A DNA stretch of 64,000 nt from Streptomyces sp. NBC_01335. Its GTDB lineage: Bacteria; Actinomycetota; Actinomycetes; Streptomycetales; Streptomycetaceae. Position 1 is the stretch's first letter, and each line of letters begins with the position of its first letter. This document shows positions 52,085 through 60,632 of this stretch, one piece after another. The stretch spans positions 372,001 to 436,000 of the forward strand of contig NZ_CP108370.1 in the NCBI RefSeq assembly GCF_035953295.1, in the 5' to 3' direction. A model generated the notes under the pieces. The model was not told the DNA's origin. It made no database searches and was given only the letters and a program-made list of their open reading frames with translations. The translations under genes were made by a program, and so were the position numbers.

Positions 52085-52591
52085 TCAGTCCCGCAGCGCG
52101 GTGAAGCGGCCCTCGTGGTAGACGAGCGGGCGGCCCCCGCCTGCGGGGTCGCCGACCTCGACCTGCGCGATGACGATGCAGTGGTCGCCCGCGGGAACCC
52201 GGGCCACCACACGGCAGACCAGCCACGCCACCACCCCGCCGAGCACCGGTACACCCTCGGGCCCGTGGTGCCAGTCGGTGTCCGGGCCGAAGCGGTCGGC
52301 CCCGGAGCGGGCGAAGGTGGCGGCCAGTTCGGCCTGGCCCTCGGCGAGTATGTGCACGCCTATGTGCGCGGCCTCGGCGACCACGGGCCAGCTGGAGGAC
52401 GTGGTGGAGACGCCGAAGGAGATCAGCGGCGGCTCGGCGGCGACGGAGTTGAGTGAGGTGGCGGTGAATCCGACGGGCTTCCCACCGGAGGCGGTGATCA
52501 CGGCGACCCCTGCGGCGTGCTGCCGGAAGACGGAGCGCAGCAGCTGGGGGGAGGCGGGCACGGCGGTGCGGAGCTCGGGCGAAACCGTCAT
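52085..52591 (-). CDS. Flavin reductase-family protein
   Basis: A 168-residue FMN-binding split barrel with the flavin reductase pattern: FRQHAAGVAVITA, GFTATSLNSVAAEPPLISFG, and a GDHCIVIAQV stretch near the end with its conserved His. It supplies reduced FMN/FAD to a partner monooxygenase, or acts as a standalone reductase; no monooxygenase is adjacent. ATG 52591 has AAGGAC 7 nt upstream. Confidence 0.9.
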   Translation of the reverse strand: MTVSPELRTAVPASPQLLRSVFRQHAAGVAVITASGGKPVGFTATSLNSVAAEPPLISFGVSTTSSSWPVVAEAAHIGVHILAEGQAELAATFARSGADRFGPDTDWHHGPEGVPVLGGVVAWLVCRVVARVPAGDHCIVIAQVEVGDPAGGGRPLVYHEGRFTALRD

Positions 52592-52717
52592 GGAATTGTC
52601 CTTCTGCGAGTCGGGCGTACGGGGCCGTAGGTGCTCAGGCACCCGGACAGCGCGCACTCGCGTTGCGTGCCAGGTCGACGTGGACCCGGCCGTAGAGAAG
52701 GATTTCCGGCGGCATAA

Positions 52718-52730
52718 CGTCAGACTGACG
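52718..52730. promoter_or_regulatory. CGTCAG-A-CTGACG palindrome upstream of the flavin reductase
   Basis: A perfect 13-bp odd-length palindrome 127 bp upstream of the flavin reductase start. A TTGACG (minus strand, 52747-52752) lies next to it and could be a -35 element. Confidence 0.45.
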
Positions 52731-52787
52731 ATGCGTGACCGCTACCGTCAAGTGCGTATCGCCATGTGGGAGCGGTGTCACGGCCCG

Positions 52788-53114
52788 TCACACCGCCTGA
52801 CCGAGTGCGGCTACGACGTCGACGGTGCGCGGCTGCCCGGCCGCGCGGCGGACGACCGTGCCGCGGGCGTCGAGGACGAGGACGGTCGGTGTGCTGCGGA
52901 TGCCGAGCCGGCGGACGAGCGCGAGGTGGGCCTCGGCGTCGATCTCGACGTGGGCGACGCCCTCGACCATGGCCGCGACCTCGGCGAGGGTGCGGCGAGT
53001 GGCGCGGCAGGGCTGGCAGAAGGCGGTGGAGAACTGCACCAGCGTCGCCCGTTCGCCCAGTTCCGCGCCGAGTTGGGACGCGTCCAGCCGCTGCGCACTC
53101 GTGGTCCTGTCCAC
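52788..53114 (-). CDS. Thioredoxin-like protein
   Basis: A 108-residue thioredoxin fold. Active-site dithiol Cys33-Gln-Pro-Cys36 replaces the common CGPC; the cis-proline loop is RSTPTV. No signal peptide, so cytoplasmic. GTG 53114 with GGAAGGA 6-7 nt upstream. It precedes the flavin reductase on the same strand, but 196 bp and a palindrome separate them, so they need not form an operon. Confidence 0.9.
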   Translation of the reverse strand: MDRTTSAQRLDASQLGAELGERATLVQFSTAFCQPCRATRRTLAEVAAMVEGVAHVEIDAEAHLALVRRLGIRSTPTVLVLDARGTVVRRAAGQPRTVDVVAALGQAV

Positions 53115-53331
53115 CGTCGTCCTTCCGTCGGAGTTCCTCGCAGGACGTCAGCGTCGGGGGACGGCGGCGCATTCCCGGCCGGGGCACGTGATGAGAATCT
53201 CGCCGCCCGGCCCCATCGGGACTGGCCACCGCGTCGCACATGGGGCACCATCGCCACAATGCCGAAAACCTACGGCCGCGTAACTTCCGCCGGGAGAACC
53301 CCCCAGGCGCAGAAGAAGGAGTCTTCTCCAG

Positions 53332-54054
53332 ATGGCAGAACTCGTCTATCGACCGGTCATCGGCGCCGCTCGCACCATGTTCAAGGCGCTGGACCTGAAG
53401 ATCGACACTCAGGGTTCGGAGAACATCCCGAGAACCGGTGGCGCGGTGCTGGTCAGCAACCACATCAGTTATCTCGACTTCATCTTCTCCGGCCTGGCCG
53501 CCCTTCCGCAGAAGCGCCTCGTCCGGTTCATGGCCAAGGAGTCGGTGTTCCGGCACAAGGTGTCCGGTCCGCTGATGCGCGGCATGAAGCACATCCCGGT
53601 CGACCGCAAGCAGGGTGAGGACGCCTACGCGCACGCGCTGGCCTCGTTGCGGTCCGGCGAGATCGTCGGGGTGTTCCCCGAGGCGACCATCTCCTCGTCC
53701 TTCACCCTGAAGAGCTTCAAGTCGGGTGCCGCCCGGCTGGCCCAGGAGGCGGGGGTTCCGCTGATCCCGATGGCGCTGTGGGGTACCCAGCGGATCTGGA
53801 CCAAGGGCCACCCGCGCAACTTCCGGCGGAACCACATCCCGGTGACCATAAGGGTCGGCGCCCCGGTCGAGGCCCCGGTGGACCAGTACGCGGGGGCCAT
53901 CACCCGCCGGCTGCGCGAGCGGGTCCAGGAGCTCCTGGAAGCGGCGCAGCGCGCCTATCCGGTACGGCCGAAGGACGCGGGCGACACCTGGTGGGTGCCC
54001 TCCCACCTCGGCGGTACGGCTCCGACGGCGGCGGAGGTCCGCGAGCGCGGCTGA
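53332..54054 (+). CDS. 1-acylglycerol-3-phosphate acyltransferase (PlsC-like)
   Basis: A 240-residue membrane-associated acyltransferase with the HX4D catalytic motif at His44-Asp49 (NHISYLD), a substrate-binding FPEATIS motif, and GVPLIPMALWG. It acylates lysophosphatidic acid or a related lysolipid at the inner face of the membrane. The sequence between the two motifs (KESVFRHKVSGPLMRGMKHI) is standard for actinobacterial PlsC paralogues. Confidence 0.92.
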   Translation: MAELVYRPVIGAARTMFKALDLKIDTQGSENIPRTGGAVLVSNHISYLDFIFSGLAALPQKRLVRFMAKESVFRHKVSGPLMRGMKHIPVDRKQGEDAYAHALASLRSGEIVGVFPEATISSSFTLKSFKSGAARLAQEAGVPLIPMALWGTQRIWTKGHPRNFRRNHIPVTIRVGAPVEAPVDQYAGAITRRLRERVQELLEAAQRAYPVRPKDAGDTWWVPSHLGGTAPTAAEVRERG

Positions 54055-54152
54055 TCCGGGCGACCGGGCCGGGTGAGTCGGCCCGCGCGGGTCGACTCAG
54101 GCGGGTCGACCCAGGCGGTCGACTCACGCGGGCCCGGCCGCGCGCGGTGGCT

Positions 54153-54752
54153 TCAGAGCGCGCCGGGCAGCATCTCCCACAGCTCCTGCCGGTCACGCGC
54201 CCGCCGGAGCGCGGCCAGCACCTCGGGACGGGGCGCCGCGTACAGCACGGGGTAGTCCGCTTCCCCCGAGGCGGGGCGCACCGGCCAGGCCAGCCGTTCG
54301 TGGTCGAGGGAGAACCGCGCGTCGACGCCGGGCTTGTTGCCGCGCGCGTCGACGCGGGCCCAGCGGTCCCGCCCCGGGAGCCGCAGGGCGACGAGCCCGT
54401 GCAGCATGGGGGCGCTTCCGTCGTCGTCCAGGAGTCTCTGGTAGCAGAGCGCGGCGGGAATGCCCGCGGCGCGCAGCAGCGCGGCCAGGGCGTGGGACTT
54501 GGCGTGGCAGATGCCGTTCCGGGTCGCGAGGACGTCGGAGGCCCGCCAGGTGACCAGCGGGTTCCCCGAGTCGGCGGAGTGCGGGATGGCGTCGCGGACG
54601 AAGGTGAACGCGGCCTCGGCGTATGTGTATGCGTCGCTGGTCCCGGCGCCGAGGCGCTGCGCGGTCTCGGCTACGTACGGGTGCTGGTGGTCGATCGCTT
54701 CGTCCGCCGCGAGATAGGCGTTGAGGTCCGGGCTCTCCTGGATCAGTTCCAT
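54153..54752 (-). CDS. Transglutaminase-like protein
   Basis: A 199-residue protein with a papain-like triad: Cys82 in NGICHAKSHALAALLRAAGI, His118 in MLHGLVALRL and Asp135 in RVDARGNK. No signal peptide. The family includes cytoplasmic peptidases and amidases as well as true transglutaminases; substrate unknown. Start ATG 54752. Convergent with the PlsC gene; the 98 bp between holds three GTCGAC-containing near-repeats that may form a terminator. Confidence 0.85.
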   Translation of the reverse strand: MELIQESPDLNAYLAADEAIDHQHPYVAETAQRLGAGTSDAYTYAEAAFTFVRDAIPHSADSGNPLVTWRASDVLATRNGICHAKSHALAALLRAAGIPAALCYQRLLDDDGSAPMLHGLVALRLPGRDRWARVDARGNKPGVDARFSLDHERLAWPVRPASGEADYPVLYAAPRPEVLAALRRARDRQELWEMLPGAL

Positions 54753-54845
54753 GTGCGCCGACCCTAGGAGTGCGGCCGACCGGAGGCAAATACTTTTCCG
54801 GTCGGCCGCATTTCCATGCACGGGGGTGTGGCTACTCCGCCGCCT

Positions 54846-55925
54846 TCAGCTCTTCAGCTCTTCGGCGAGTGCCTCGACGAAGGCGTCCACGTCGCTCTCG
54901 CGCGTGTCGAATGCGCACATCCAGCGGACGTCTCCCGCTGCCTCGTCCCAGAAGTAGAAGCGGAAGCGCTTCTGGAGCCGTTCGGCGACCTCGTGCGGGA
55001 GCCGGGCGAAGACGCCGTTGGACTGGACGGGGTAGAGGATCTCCACTCCGTCCAGCGCGCGGACGCCCTCGGCGAGGCGCTGGGCCATCGCGTTGGCGTG
55101 CCGGGCGTTGCGCAGCCAGAGGTCACCCGCGAACAGGGCCTCCAGCTGCACGGAGACGAAGCGCATCTTGGAGGCGAGCTGCATCGACGTCTTGCGCAGG
55201 CGCTTCATCGCGCGGACCGCGTCGGGGTCGAGCACCACGACGGCCTCGCCGAAGACCGCGCCGTTCTTGGTGCCGCCGAGGGAGACCACGTCGACGCCCG
55301 CGTCGGTGGTGAAGGCGCGCATCGGCAGGTCCAGGGAGGCCGCCGCGTTGGCGATCCTGGAGCCGTCGAGGTGGACCTTCATCCCGAGTCCGTGGGCGTG
55401 GTCGCAGATCTCGCGGATCTCCTCGGGGGTGTACAGGGTGCCGAGCTCGGTGCTCTGGGTGATCGAGACCACCTGGGGCATCGCGCGGTGCTCGTCGTCG
55501 AAGCCGTACGCCTGGCGGTCGATGAGCGCGGGCGTCAGCTTGCCGTCCTCGGCCGGGACGGTGAGCAGTTTCAGCCCGCCCACGCGCTCGGGGGCACCGC
55601 CTTCGTCCATGTTGACGTGCGCGGACTCCGCGCAGATCACCGCGCCCCAGCGGTCCGCCAGGGCCTGGAGGGACAGCACGTTGGCCCCGGTTCCGTTGAA
55701 GACCGGGTAGGCCTCGGCGGCCTCGCCGAAGTGGCCGCGTACGACGTCCTGGAGGTGGTCCGTGTACGCGTCCCCGCCGTAGGCGACCTGGTGGCCGTCG
55801 TTGGCGAGGGCGAGGGCCGCCAGGATCTCCGGGTGGGTGCCTGCGTAGTTGTCACTGGCGAAGCCGCGTATCTCCGGGTCGTGATGACGACGCGCGTCGG
55901 TCGTTACGGTTGCGGGGTCAGCCAC
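54846..55925 (-). CDS. Low-specificity L-threonine aldolase-like PLP enzyme
   Basis: A 359-residue fold-type I PLP enzyme. SDNYAGTHPEILAAL at the start, HVNMDEGGAPE, LDGSRIANAAASL, and PLP Lys near residue 219 in SLGGTKNGAVFGE. It could cleave beta-hydroxy amino acids to glycine and an aldehyde, or act on a related beta-hydroxy or beta-eliminating substrate. GTG 55925 overlaps the end of the SDR gene by 22 nt; third gene of a three-gene unit with the SDR and the DUF6421-type gene. Confidence 0.88.
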   Translation of the reverse strand: MADPATVTTDARRHHDPEIRGFASDNYAGTHPEILAALALANDGHQVAYGGDAYTDHLQDVVRGHFGEAAEAYPVFNGTGANVLSLQALADRWGAVICAESAHVNMDEGGAPERVGGLKLLTVPAEDGKLTPALIDRQAYGFDDEHRAMPQVVSITQSTELGTLYTPEEIREICDHAHGLGMKVHLDGSRIANAAASLDLPMRAFTTDAGVDVVSLGGTKNGAVFGEAVVVLDPDAVRAMKRLRKTSMQLASKMRFVSVQLEALFAGDLWLRNARHANAMAQRLAEGVRALDGVEILYPVQSNGVFARLPHEVAERLQKRFRFYFWDEAAGDVRWMCAFDTRESDVDAFVEALAEELKS

Positions 55926-56665
55926 AGGCGCTTTCCGTTCACATCGGGTGCGGGACGTTCCCAGACGCCGGCGATGGCCTCCGCCAGTTCCGTCACGTCG
56001 GTGAATCCCGCGAATTTCGCAGTCGGGCGCTCGGCGCGCATCGCGTCGTGCACCAGTGCCTTCACGATCAGGATCGCAGCCGCGGTCCTGGGCCCTTCCT
56101 CGCCCCCCGCCTTGCGGAAGGCGTCGGCGAGGGCGAGGGTCCACGCCTCGGCGGCGGCCTTCGCCGCCGCGTACGCCGCGTTTCCCGCAGTGGGCCGGGT
56201 GGCGCCGGAGGCGCTGATCAGGACGTAACGGCCCCGGTCGCTGCGCTGCAGGCCCGCCTGGAAGGCGAGCGAGGTGGACTGCACGGTGCGGATGAGCAGC
56301 TTCTCCAGCGCGTCCCAGTCGGAGAGATTGGTGTCGGCGAAGTTCGCACTGCCGCGCCAGCCGCCGACGAGGTGGACCAGGCCGTCGATCCGGCCGAACT
56401 CCGTCTCCGTCTTGTCCGCCCACTCGCGGGCGGCGTCCGGGTCCAGCAGGTCGACGGTCTCGCCGGTGACGCTGGCTCCGCCGTGCGCGTACCGTGCGGC
56501 GTCCACCGCTTCGGCGAGCCGCTCCGGGTGGGCGTCGGCCCCGACGACGGTCGCACCGGCCTCGGCCAGGCGGAGCAGCGTGGCCCGGCCCGCCGGGCCG
56601 GCCGCGCCGGCCACCGCGATCACCGCGCCTTCGAGTGGGCCGGTTTTGTTACGGACACCGTTCAT
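55904..56665 (-). CDS. Short-chain dehydrogenase/reductase
   Basis: A 253-residue SDR. The cofactor loop is AVAGAAGPAGRATLLRLAEAG instead of the usual TGxxxGIG. HLVGGWRG replaces NNAG. The catalytic residues appear as Ser in LISASGAT and the pair YAAAKAAAEA (Tyr-x3-Lys). Function unknown; the neighbours (threonine aldolase and DUF6421-type) suggest a shared pathway with an oxidised intermediate. AAGGAGG 8 nt before ATG 56665. It begins 26 bp after the upstream stop and overlaps the next gene. Confidence 0.85.
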   Translation of the reverse strand: MNGVRNKTGPLEGAVIAVAGAAGPAGRATLLRLAEAGATVVGADAHPERLAEAVDAARYAHGGASVTGETVDLLDPDAAREWADKTETEFGRIDGLVHLVGGWRGSANFADTNLSDWDALEKLLIRTVQSTSLAFQAGLQRSDRGRYVLISASGATRPTAGNAAYAAAKAAAEAWTLALADAFRKAGGEEGPRTAAAILIVKALVHDAMRAERPTAKFAGFTDVTELAEAIAGVWERPAPDVNGKRLWLTPQP

Positions 56666-56691
56666 GGCCACCGCCTCCTTGGGACCCTCGC

Positions 56692-58089
56692 TCACGCGGC
56701 CACCTGCTCGGCGCTCGCCGCGGTGATCCCCACCGTGGACGCGATCACGTGCTTCAGCTTCTTGGAGAGCGCCTCATAGAACATGCTCAGGGGAAACTCG
56801 TCCGGAAGCACGTCGTCCACGAGTTTGCGCGGCGGAAGTGTCAGGTCCAGCGCGTCGGGACCCTTCGCCCAGCGCGAGCCCGGGTGCGGGGCGAGATACT
56901 CCGCGACCAGGTCGTACGCGGCGAACCAGTGGACGAGCTTGGGGCGGTCGATGCCGTCGCGGTAGAGCTTCTCGATCTCGCCGCAGAGCTGGTTGGTGAT
57001 CTGCGGGGCGCGGTCCCAGTCGATCTTCAGGGTGTTGTCCGTCCAGCGGACCACGTCGTGCTTGTGGAGGTAGGCGAAGAGCAGCTGGCCGCCGAGGCCG
57101 TCGTAGTTGCGCACCCGCTCACCGGTGACGGGGAAGCGGAACATGCGGTCGAAGAGCACGGCGTACTGGACGTCGCGGCCCTGCGGGAAGCCGTCGGCCT
57201 CCAGCTTCACGGCCTCCTTGAAGGCGGTGAGGTCGCACCGCAGCTCCTCCAGCCCGTACATCCAGAACGGCTGGCGCTGCTTGATCATGAAGGGGTCGAA
57301 CGGCAGGTCGCCGTGGCTGTGGGTGCGGTCGTGGACCATGTCCCAGAGCACGAAGGCCTGCTCGCAGCGCCGCTGGTCGCCGACCATCGCCTGGATGTCC
57401 GCGGGAAGCTCCAGGCCGAGCAGGTCGACGGCCGCCGCGGTGACCCGGCGGAAGCGGGCGGCCTCGCGGTCGCAGAAGATGCCGCCCCAGCTGAAGCGCT
57501 CGGGGGCCTCGCGCACGGCGATGGTCTCCGGGAAGAGCACCGCGGAGTTGGTGTCGTACCCGGAGGTGAAGTCCTCGAAGGTGATGCCGCAGAACAGCGG
57601 GTTGTCGTAGCGGGTGGCCTCCAGGTCGGCGAGCCACTCGGGCCAGACCATGCGGAGCACGACCGCTTCGAGGTTGCGGTCGGGGTTGCCGTTCTGCGTG
57701 TACATCGCGAAGACGACGAGGTGCTGGAGGCCGTCCGCCCGGTTCTTGGCCGGCTGGAAGGCGAGCAGGGAGTCCAGGAAGTCCGGCACCCCGAAGCCGC
57801 CATCGGCCCAGCGGCGCAGGTCGCCGACGAGGGCGCGGTGGTAGGCGGCATCGTGCGGCAGGAGGGGGGAGAGCTCCTCCACCGCTCCGACGATCCGGTC
57901 GAGGGTGGCGCCCACGACGGCGGCCGTGGGGGCGTCCTCGGCCCCGAAGTCGATCGAGCCGTCCTTGGACTGCCAGGGCCTGATCTCCTCCACGGCGTTC
58001 CTGAGCACGGGCCACGCAGAGTGGTCGACCACCCGCCCGGCCGCGACCACGCCGCTGCCGGGGGCGTCGTGTACCAGAATTTCCGTCAT
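56692..58089 (-). CDS. DUF6421-type protein of unknown function
   Basis: A 465-residue soluble protein, rich in Trp, Asp and aromatic residues, that I can place only as DUF6421-like. Conserved-looking stretches are FGVPDFLDSLLAFQPAKN, LFCGITFEDFTSGYDTNSA, VLWDMVHDRTHSHGDLPFDP (several His/Asp in a metal-site-like cluster) and YLHKHDVVRWTDNTLKIDWD. No signal peptide or TM. It leads the operon with an SDR and threonine aldolase; GGAGGAA 7 nt before ATG 58089. The His/Asp clusters make a metalloenzyme plausible, but that is inference. Confidence 0.78.
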   Translation of the reverse strand: MTEILVHDAPGSGVVAAGRVVDHSAWPVLRNAVEEIRPWQSKDGSIDFGAEDAPTAAVVGATLDRIVGAVEELSPLLPHDAAYHRALVGDLRRWADGGFGVPDFLDSLLAFQPAKNRADGLQHLVVFAMYTQNGNPDRNLEAVVLRMVWPEWLADLEATRYDNPLFCGITFEDFTSGYDTNSAVLFPETIAVREAPERFSWGGIFCDREAARFRRVTAAAVDLLGLELPADIQAMVGDQRRCEQAFVLWDMVHDRTHSHGDLPFDPFMIKQRQPFWMYGLEELRCDLTAFKEAVKLEADGFPQGRDVQYAVLFDRMFRFPVTGERVRNYDGLGGQLLFAYLHKHDVVRWTDNTLKIDWDRAPQITNQLCGEIEKLYRDGIDRPKLVHWFAAYDLVAEYLAPHPGSRWAKGPDALDLTLPPRKLVDDVLPDEFPLSMFYEALSKKLKHVIASTVGITAASAEQVAA

Positions 58090-58335
58090 AACCGTTTCCT
58101 CCACAGGGCCTCGCGTTCGGCGAGCGTATCCGGGCACGGTTCCCCAGGACAAGTGAGATCCAATAAATTATCCTGCCCCACCCCCATGGTCACCGCTGAT
58201 TTTCCTGCAACCACCTAGAACCACGTTACTTCCGTCACCCGTGTCGTGCCGCGTCGGAGGCTGGGTAGGTACGCCCCCGGCAGCCGGGGCGGGGCGAGGA
58301 ACGCGCCGGGCCACGTGAGCGATCAGGAGAGTGCC

Positions 58336-59004
58336 TTGTCCTTCGTCACCATCGGTCATCGCGGGCTCATGGGCGTCGAGCCCGAGAACACCCTGCGGTC
58401 CTTCGTCCGGGCGGAGCGGGCGGGAGTGGACGCCATCGAGCTGGACCTGCATCTGAGCAAGGACGGCGCGCTCGTGGTGATGCACGACGCGGAGGTGGAC
58501 CGCACGACCGACGGCACGGGCCGGATCGCGGACAAGACGCTGGCGGAGCTGCGCGAGCTGGACGCCGGACAGGGAGAGCGGGTGCCCCTCTTCGAGGAGG
58601 TGCTCGACGCGGTGGGCTCACCGGTCCAGGCGGAGATCAAGGATGTCGCGGCGGCCCGGGCGCTGGCCGAGGTGATCACCCGGCGGGGTCTGGTGGGCCG
58701 GGTCGAGGTGTCGTCCTTCCACGACGAGGCGGTCGCGGAGATCGCCGAGCTGCTGCCGGGCCTGCCGACCGTGCTGATCGCGAGCCGCTGGGGCCCGGAC
58801 GTGGTGGAACGGGCGCGGGCGGCGGGCGCGGCCACGCTGGCGCTCAACATCCGGCGGCTGACGCTGGAGACCGTGGAGCAGGCGCGCGCGGCCGGGCTGC
58901 GGGTCATCGCCTGGGTGGTGAACACGCCCGAACAGCTCGCTCTGGTGCGGGCGTTCGGGCTCGACGGCGCGACGACCGACCGACCGGAGATCCTCGGGGC
59001 CTGA
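58336..59004 (+). CDS. Glycerophosphodiester phosphodiesterase
   Basis: A 222-residue GDPD TIM barrel: VTIGHRGLMGVEPENTLRSF (first catalytic His), IELDLHLSKDGALVVMHDAE (second His and the ELD metal site), and the late NTPEQ..DGATTDRPEIL. It releases glycerol 3-phosphate from deacylated phospholipids. No signal peptide, so cytoplasmic. TTG 58336 is chosen because AGGAGAG is correctly spaced and translation then starts just before the conserved VTIGHRG; GTG 58315 would add seven residues. Confidence 0.9.
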   Translation: MSFVTIGHRGLMGVEPENTLRSFVRAERAGVDAIELDLHLSKDGALVVMHDAEVDRTTDGTGRIADKTLAELRELDAGQGERVPLFEEVLDAVGSPVQAEIKDVAAARALAEVITRRGLVGRVEVSSFHDEAVAEIAELLPGLPTVLIASRWGPDVVERARAAGAATLALNIRRLTLETVEQARAAGLRVIAWVVNTPEQLALVRAFGLDGATTDRPEILGA

Positions 59005-59030
59005 GCGTCGCGGGGCGGGGCGGGCGAAGA

Positions 59031-59072
59031 ACGGGTGAAGGACCCTGCCGTACTGCGGGGTCCTTCACCCGT
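59031..59072. terminator. Strong bidirectional terminator
   Basis: A 15-bp perfect inverted repeat (59031-59045 with 59058-59072) and a 12-nt loop, between the convergent GDPD and GNAT genes. Confidence 0.9.
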
Positions 59073-59094
59073 GCGGGAAGACCGACCGCTCCGC

Positions 59095-59646
59095 CTACCG
59101 GAGCGCCTTGACCAGCAGCTCGAACTCCAGGTCGTCGCGGAGCGGGACGCCGAAGCGCTCGTCGCCGTACGGGAAGGGGCTCATCCGGCCCGTACGGCTG
59201 TACCCGCGGCGCTCGTAGAAGGCGATCAGCTCGGCACGCACGGAGATCACCGTCATCTGCATCTCGGTGGCGCCCCACTCCTCGCGGGCCACCCGCTCCG
59301 CCTCGGCGATGACGGTCTTGCCCAGCCCGGCTCCCTGACGGCCCGGCCGGACCGAGAACATGCCGAAGTAAGCGGCCTCGCCCCGGTGTTCGAGCTGGCA
59401 GCACGCGACGATCACGCCGTCCTGCTCGGCCACGAGCAGGCGTCCGCCGGAGGTCGCGATGATCCCGCGCACCTCCGCGTCGTCGGTCCGCCGGCCTTCG
59501 AGAATGTGCGACTCGGTGGTCCAGCCCGTGCGGCTGGACTCTCCCCGGTAGGCGGACTCCACCAGCTCCACGAGCGCCGGCACGTCGTCCTCGGCCGCGT
59601 CGCGGAAGGTGAGCCGGTGCGTGACGCGCGGCGGGGCGATCTCCAT
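59095..59646 (-). CDS. GNAT N-acetyltransferase
   Basis: A 183-residue GNAT protein. The acetyl-CoA loop is VRPGRQGAGLGKTVI; the core RLLVAEQDGVIVACCQLEHRGEA and C-terminal IAFYERRGYSRTGR are standard. Substrate unknown. ATG 59646 with GGAGA 8 nt upstream. Confidence 0.9.
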   Translation of the reverse strand: MEIAPPRVTHRLTFRDAAEDDVPALVELVESAYRGESSRTGWTTESHILEGRRTDDAEVRGIIATSGGRLLVAEQDGVIVACCQLEHRGEAAYFGMFSVRPGRQGAGLGKTVIAEAERVAREEWGATEMQMTVISVRAELIAFYERRGYSRTGRMSPFPYGDERFGVPLRDDLEFELLVKALR

Positions 59647-59894
59647 GGAACGGTCTCCGTTTCTCCGCCGGCGCGGCAGGGGCCCTCGGGCCCGCCCGCC
59701 GGGCGGTGCTCTGCTCCGGCGCCGGACCTCTGCTCCGGCGCCGCGCACGAGGGTAACCCGATCGCCCGAGCCCACCGCGAACCCGATCACTCCCCCTTGT
59801 GCACCCCGCGCGCCACCGTGCGCCGGGTTGTCCCGGCGGCACGCCGGGAATCGAGTACGGGACAGCTTTGGCACACCGGAGGGGGAGGTGCGCT

Positions 59895-60494
59895 GTGCAC
59901 GGACCGGCGCTGTCCGGCTGGCTGCTCATGGTGCTGTGCGCGGCCACGGGCGCCTACTGCCTGCTGCGGGCGCGCGCCGGGTCCGGGGAGGAGCGGAGAG
60001 CCGCTCACGCCGAGGCGCTCATGGGGTTCGGCATGGCCGCGATGGCCGTTCCGGCCGCCCTGCTCACGCCCCCGGGGTGGGCCTGGGCGGCGTACACCGT
60101 GCTCTTCGGCGGGGCCGCCCTGCGTTCGGCCTGGGCTGCGCGCCGGGGCGGACACCATCTCCACCATCTGGTCGGCTCCCTGGCGATGGTCTACATGGCC
60201 GTGACCATGGGGCCCTCCATGGCGCCCGGAGCGGGCGGCGGTCCGCACGCCGGACACGCCGGGGCGGGTACGGCGGCGGGCCTGCCCCTGCTCACCGGTG
60301 CGCTCCTCGTCTACTACGCGCTCTACGTGCTGGGCGCCGCCGGGCGTCTGATACCGGTCGCCGCGGGTGCCGGTGCGGGCACAGGTGCGGGTACGGCCGC
60401 GGTGACCGGGGGCCGGCGCGCCCGGCCCGAACTGGCGCTCGCCTGCCGGGTGACGATGGGCCTGGCCATGCTCGCGATGCTGGCGGGCCTCTGA
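59895..60494 (+). CDS. DUF5134-type multi-TM protein
   Basis: A 199-residue membrane protein with about five to six helices (LSGWLLMVLCAATGAYCLLR first). Loops are His/Gly-rich (GGHHLHHLVGSLAMVYMAV, GGGPHAGHAGAG), a pattern seen in DUF5134-like actinobacterial proteins and suggestive of metal or redox contact, though this is speculative. GTG 59895 with GAGG upstream. The M56 gene follows after 138 bp. Confidence 0.7.
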   Translation: MHGPALSGWLLMVLCAATGAYCLLRARAGSGEERRAAHAEALMGFGMAAMAVPAALLTPPGWAWAAYTVLFGGAALRSAWAARRGGHHLHHLVGSLAMVYMAVTMGPSMAPGAGGGPHAGHAGAGTAAGLPLLTGALLVYYALYVLGAAGRLIPVAAGAGAGTGAGTAAVTGGRRARPELALACRVTMGLAMLAMLAGL

Positions 60495-60632
60495 CGCGAC
60501 GCCGGGCGGGGTTCTCGTGTGCCTCACCCGGTCCCCCGCGCCATGCGCTCCCATGCGTCCGTGCGCCGTGGCGTACGTCACTTGACCGTCGGAGCCGTAT
60601 CGGCGCCTTCCGTGCGCTCATAGGCTGACCGC

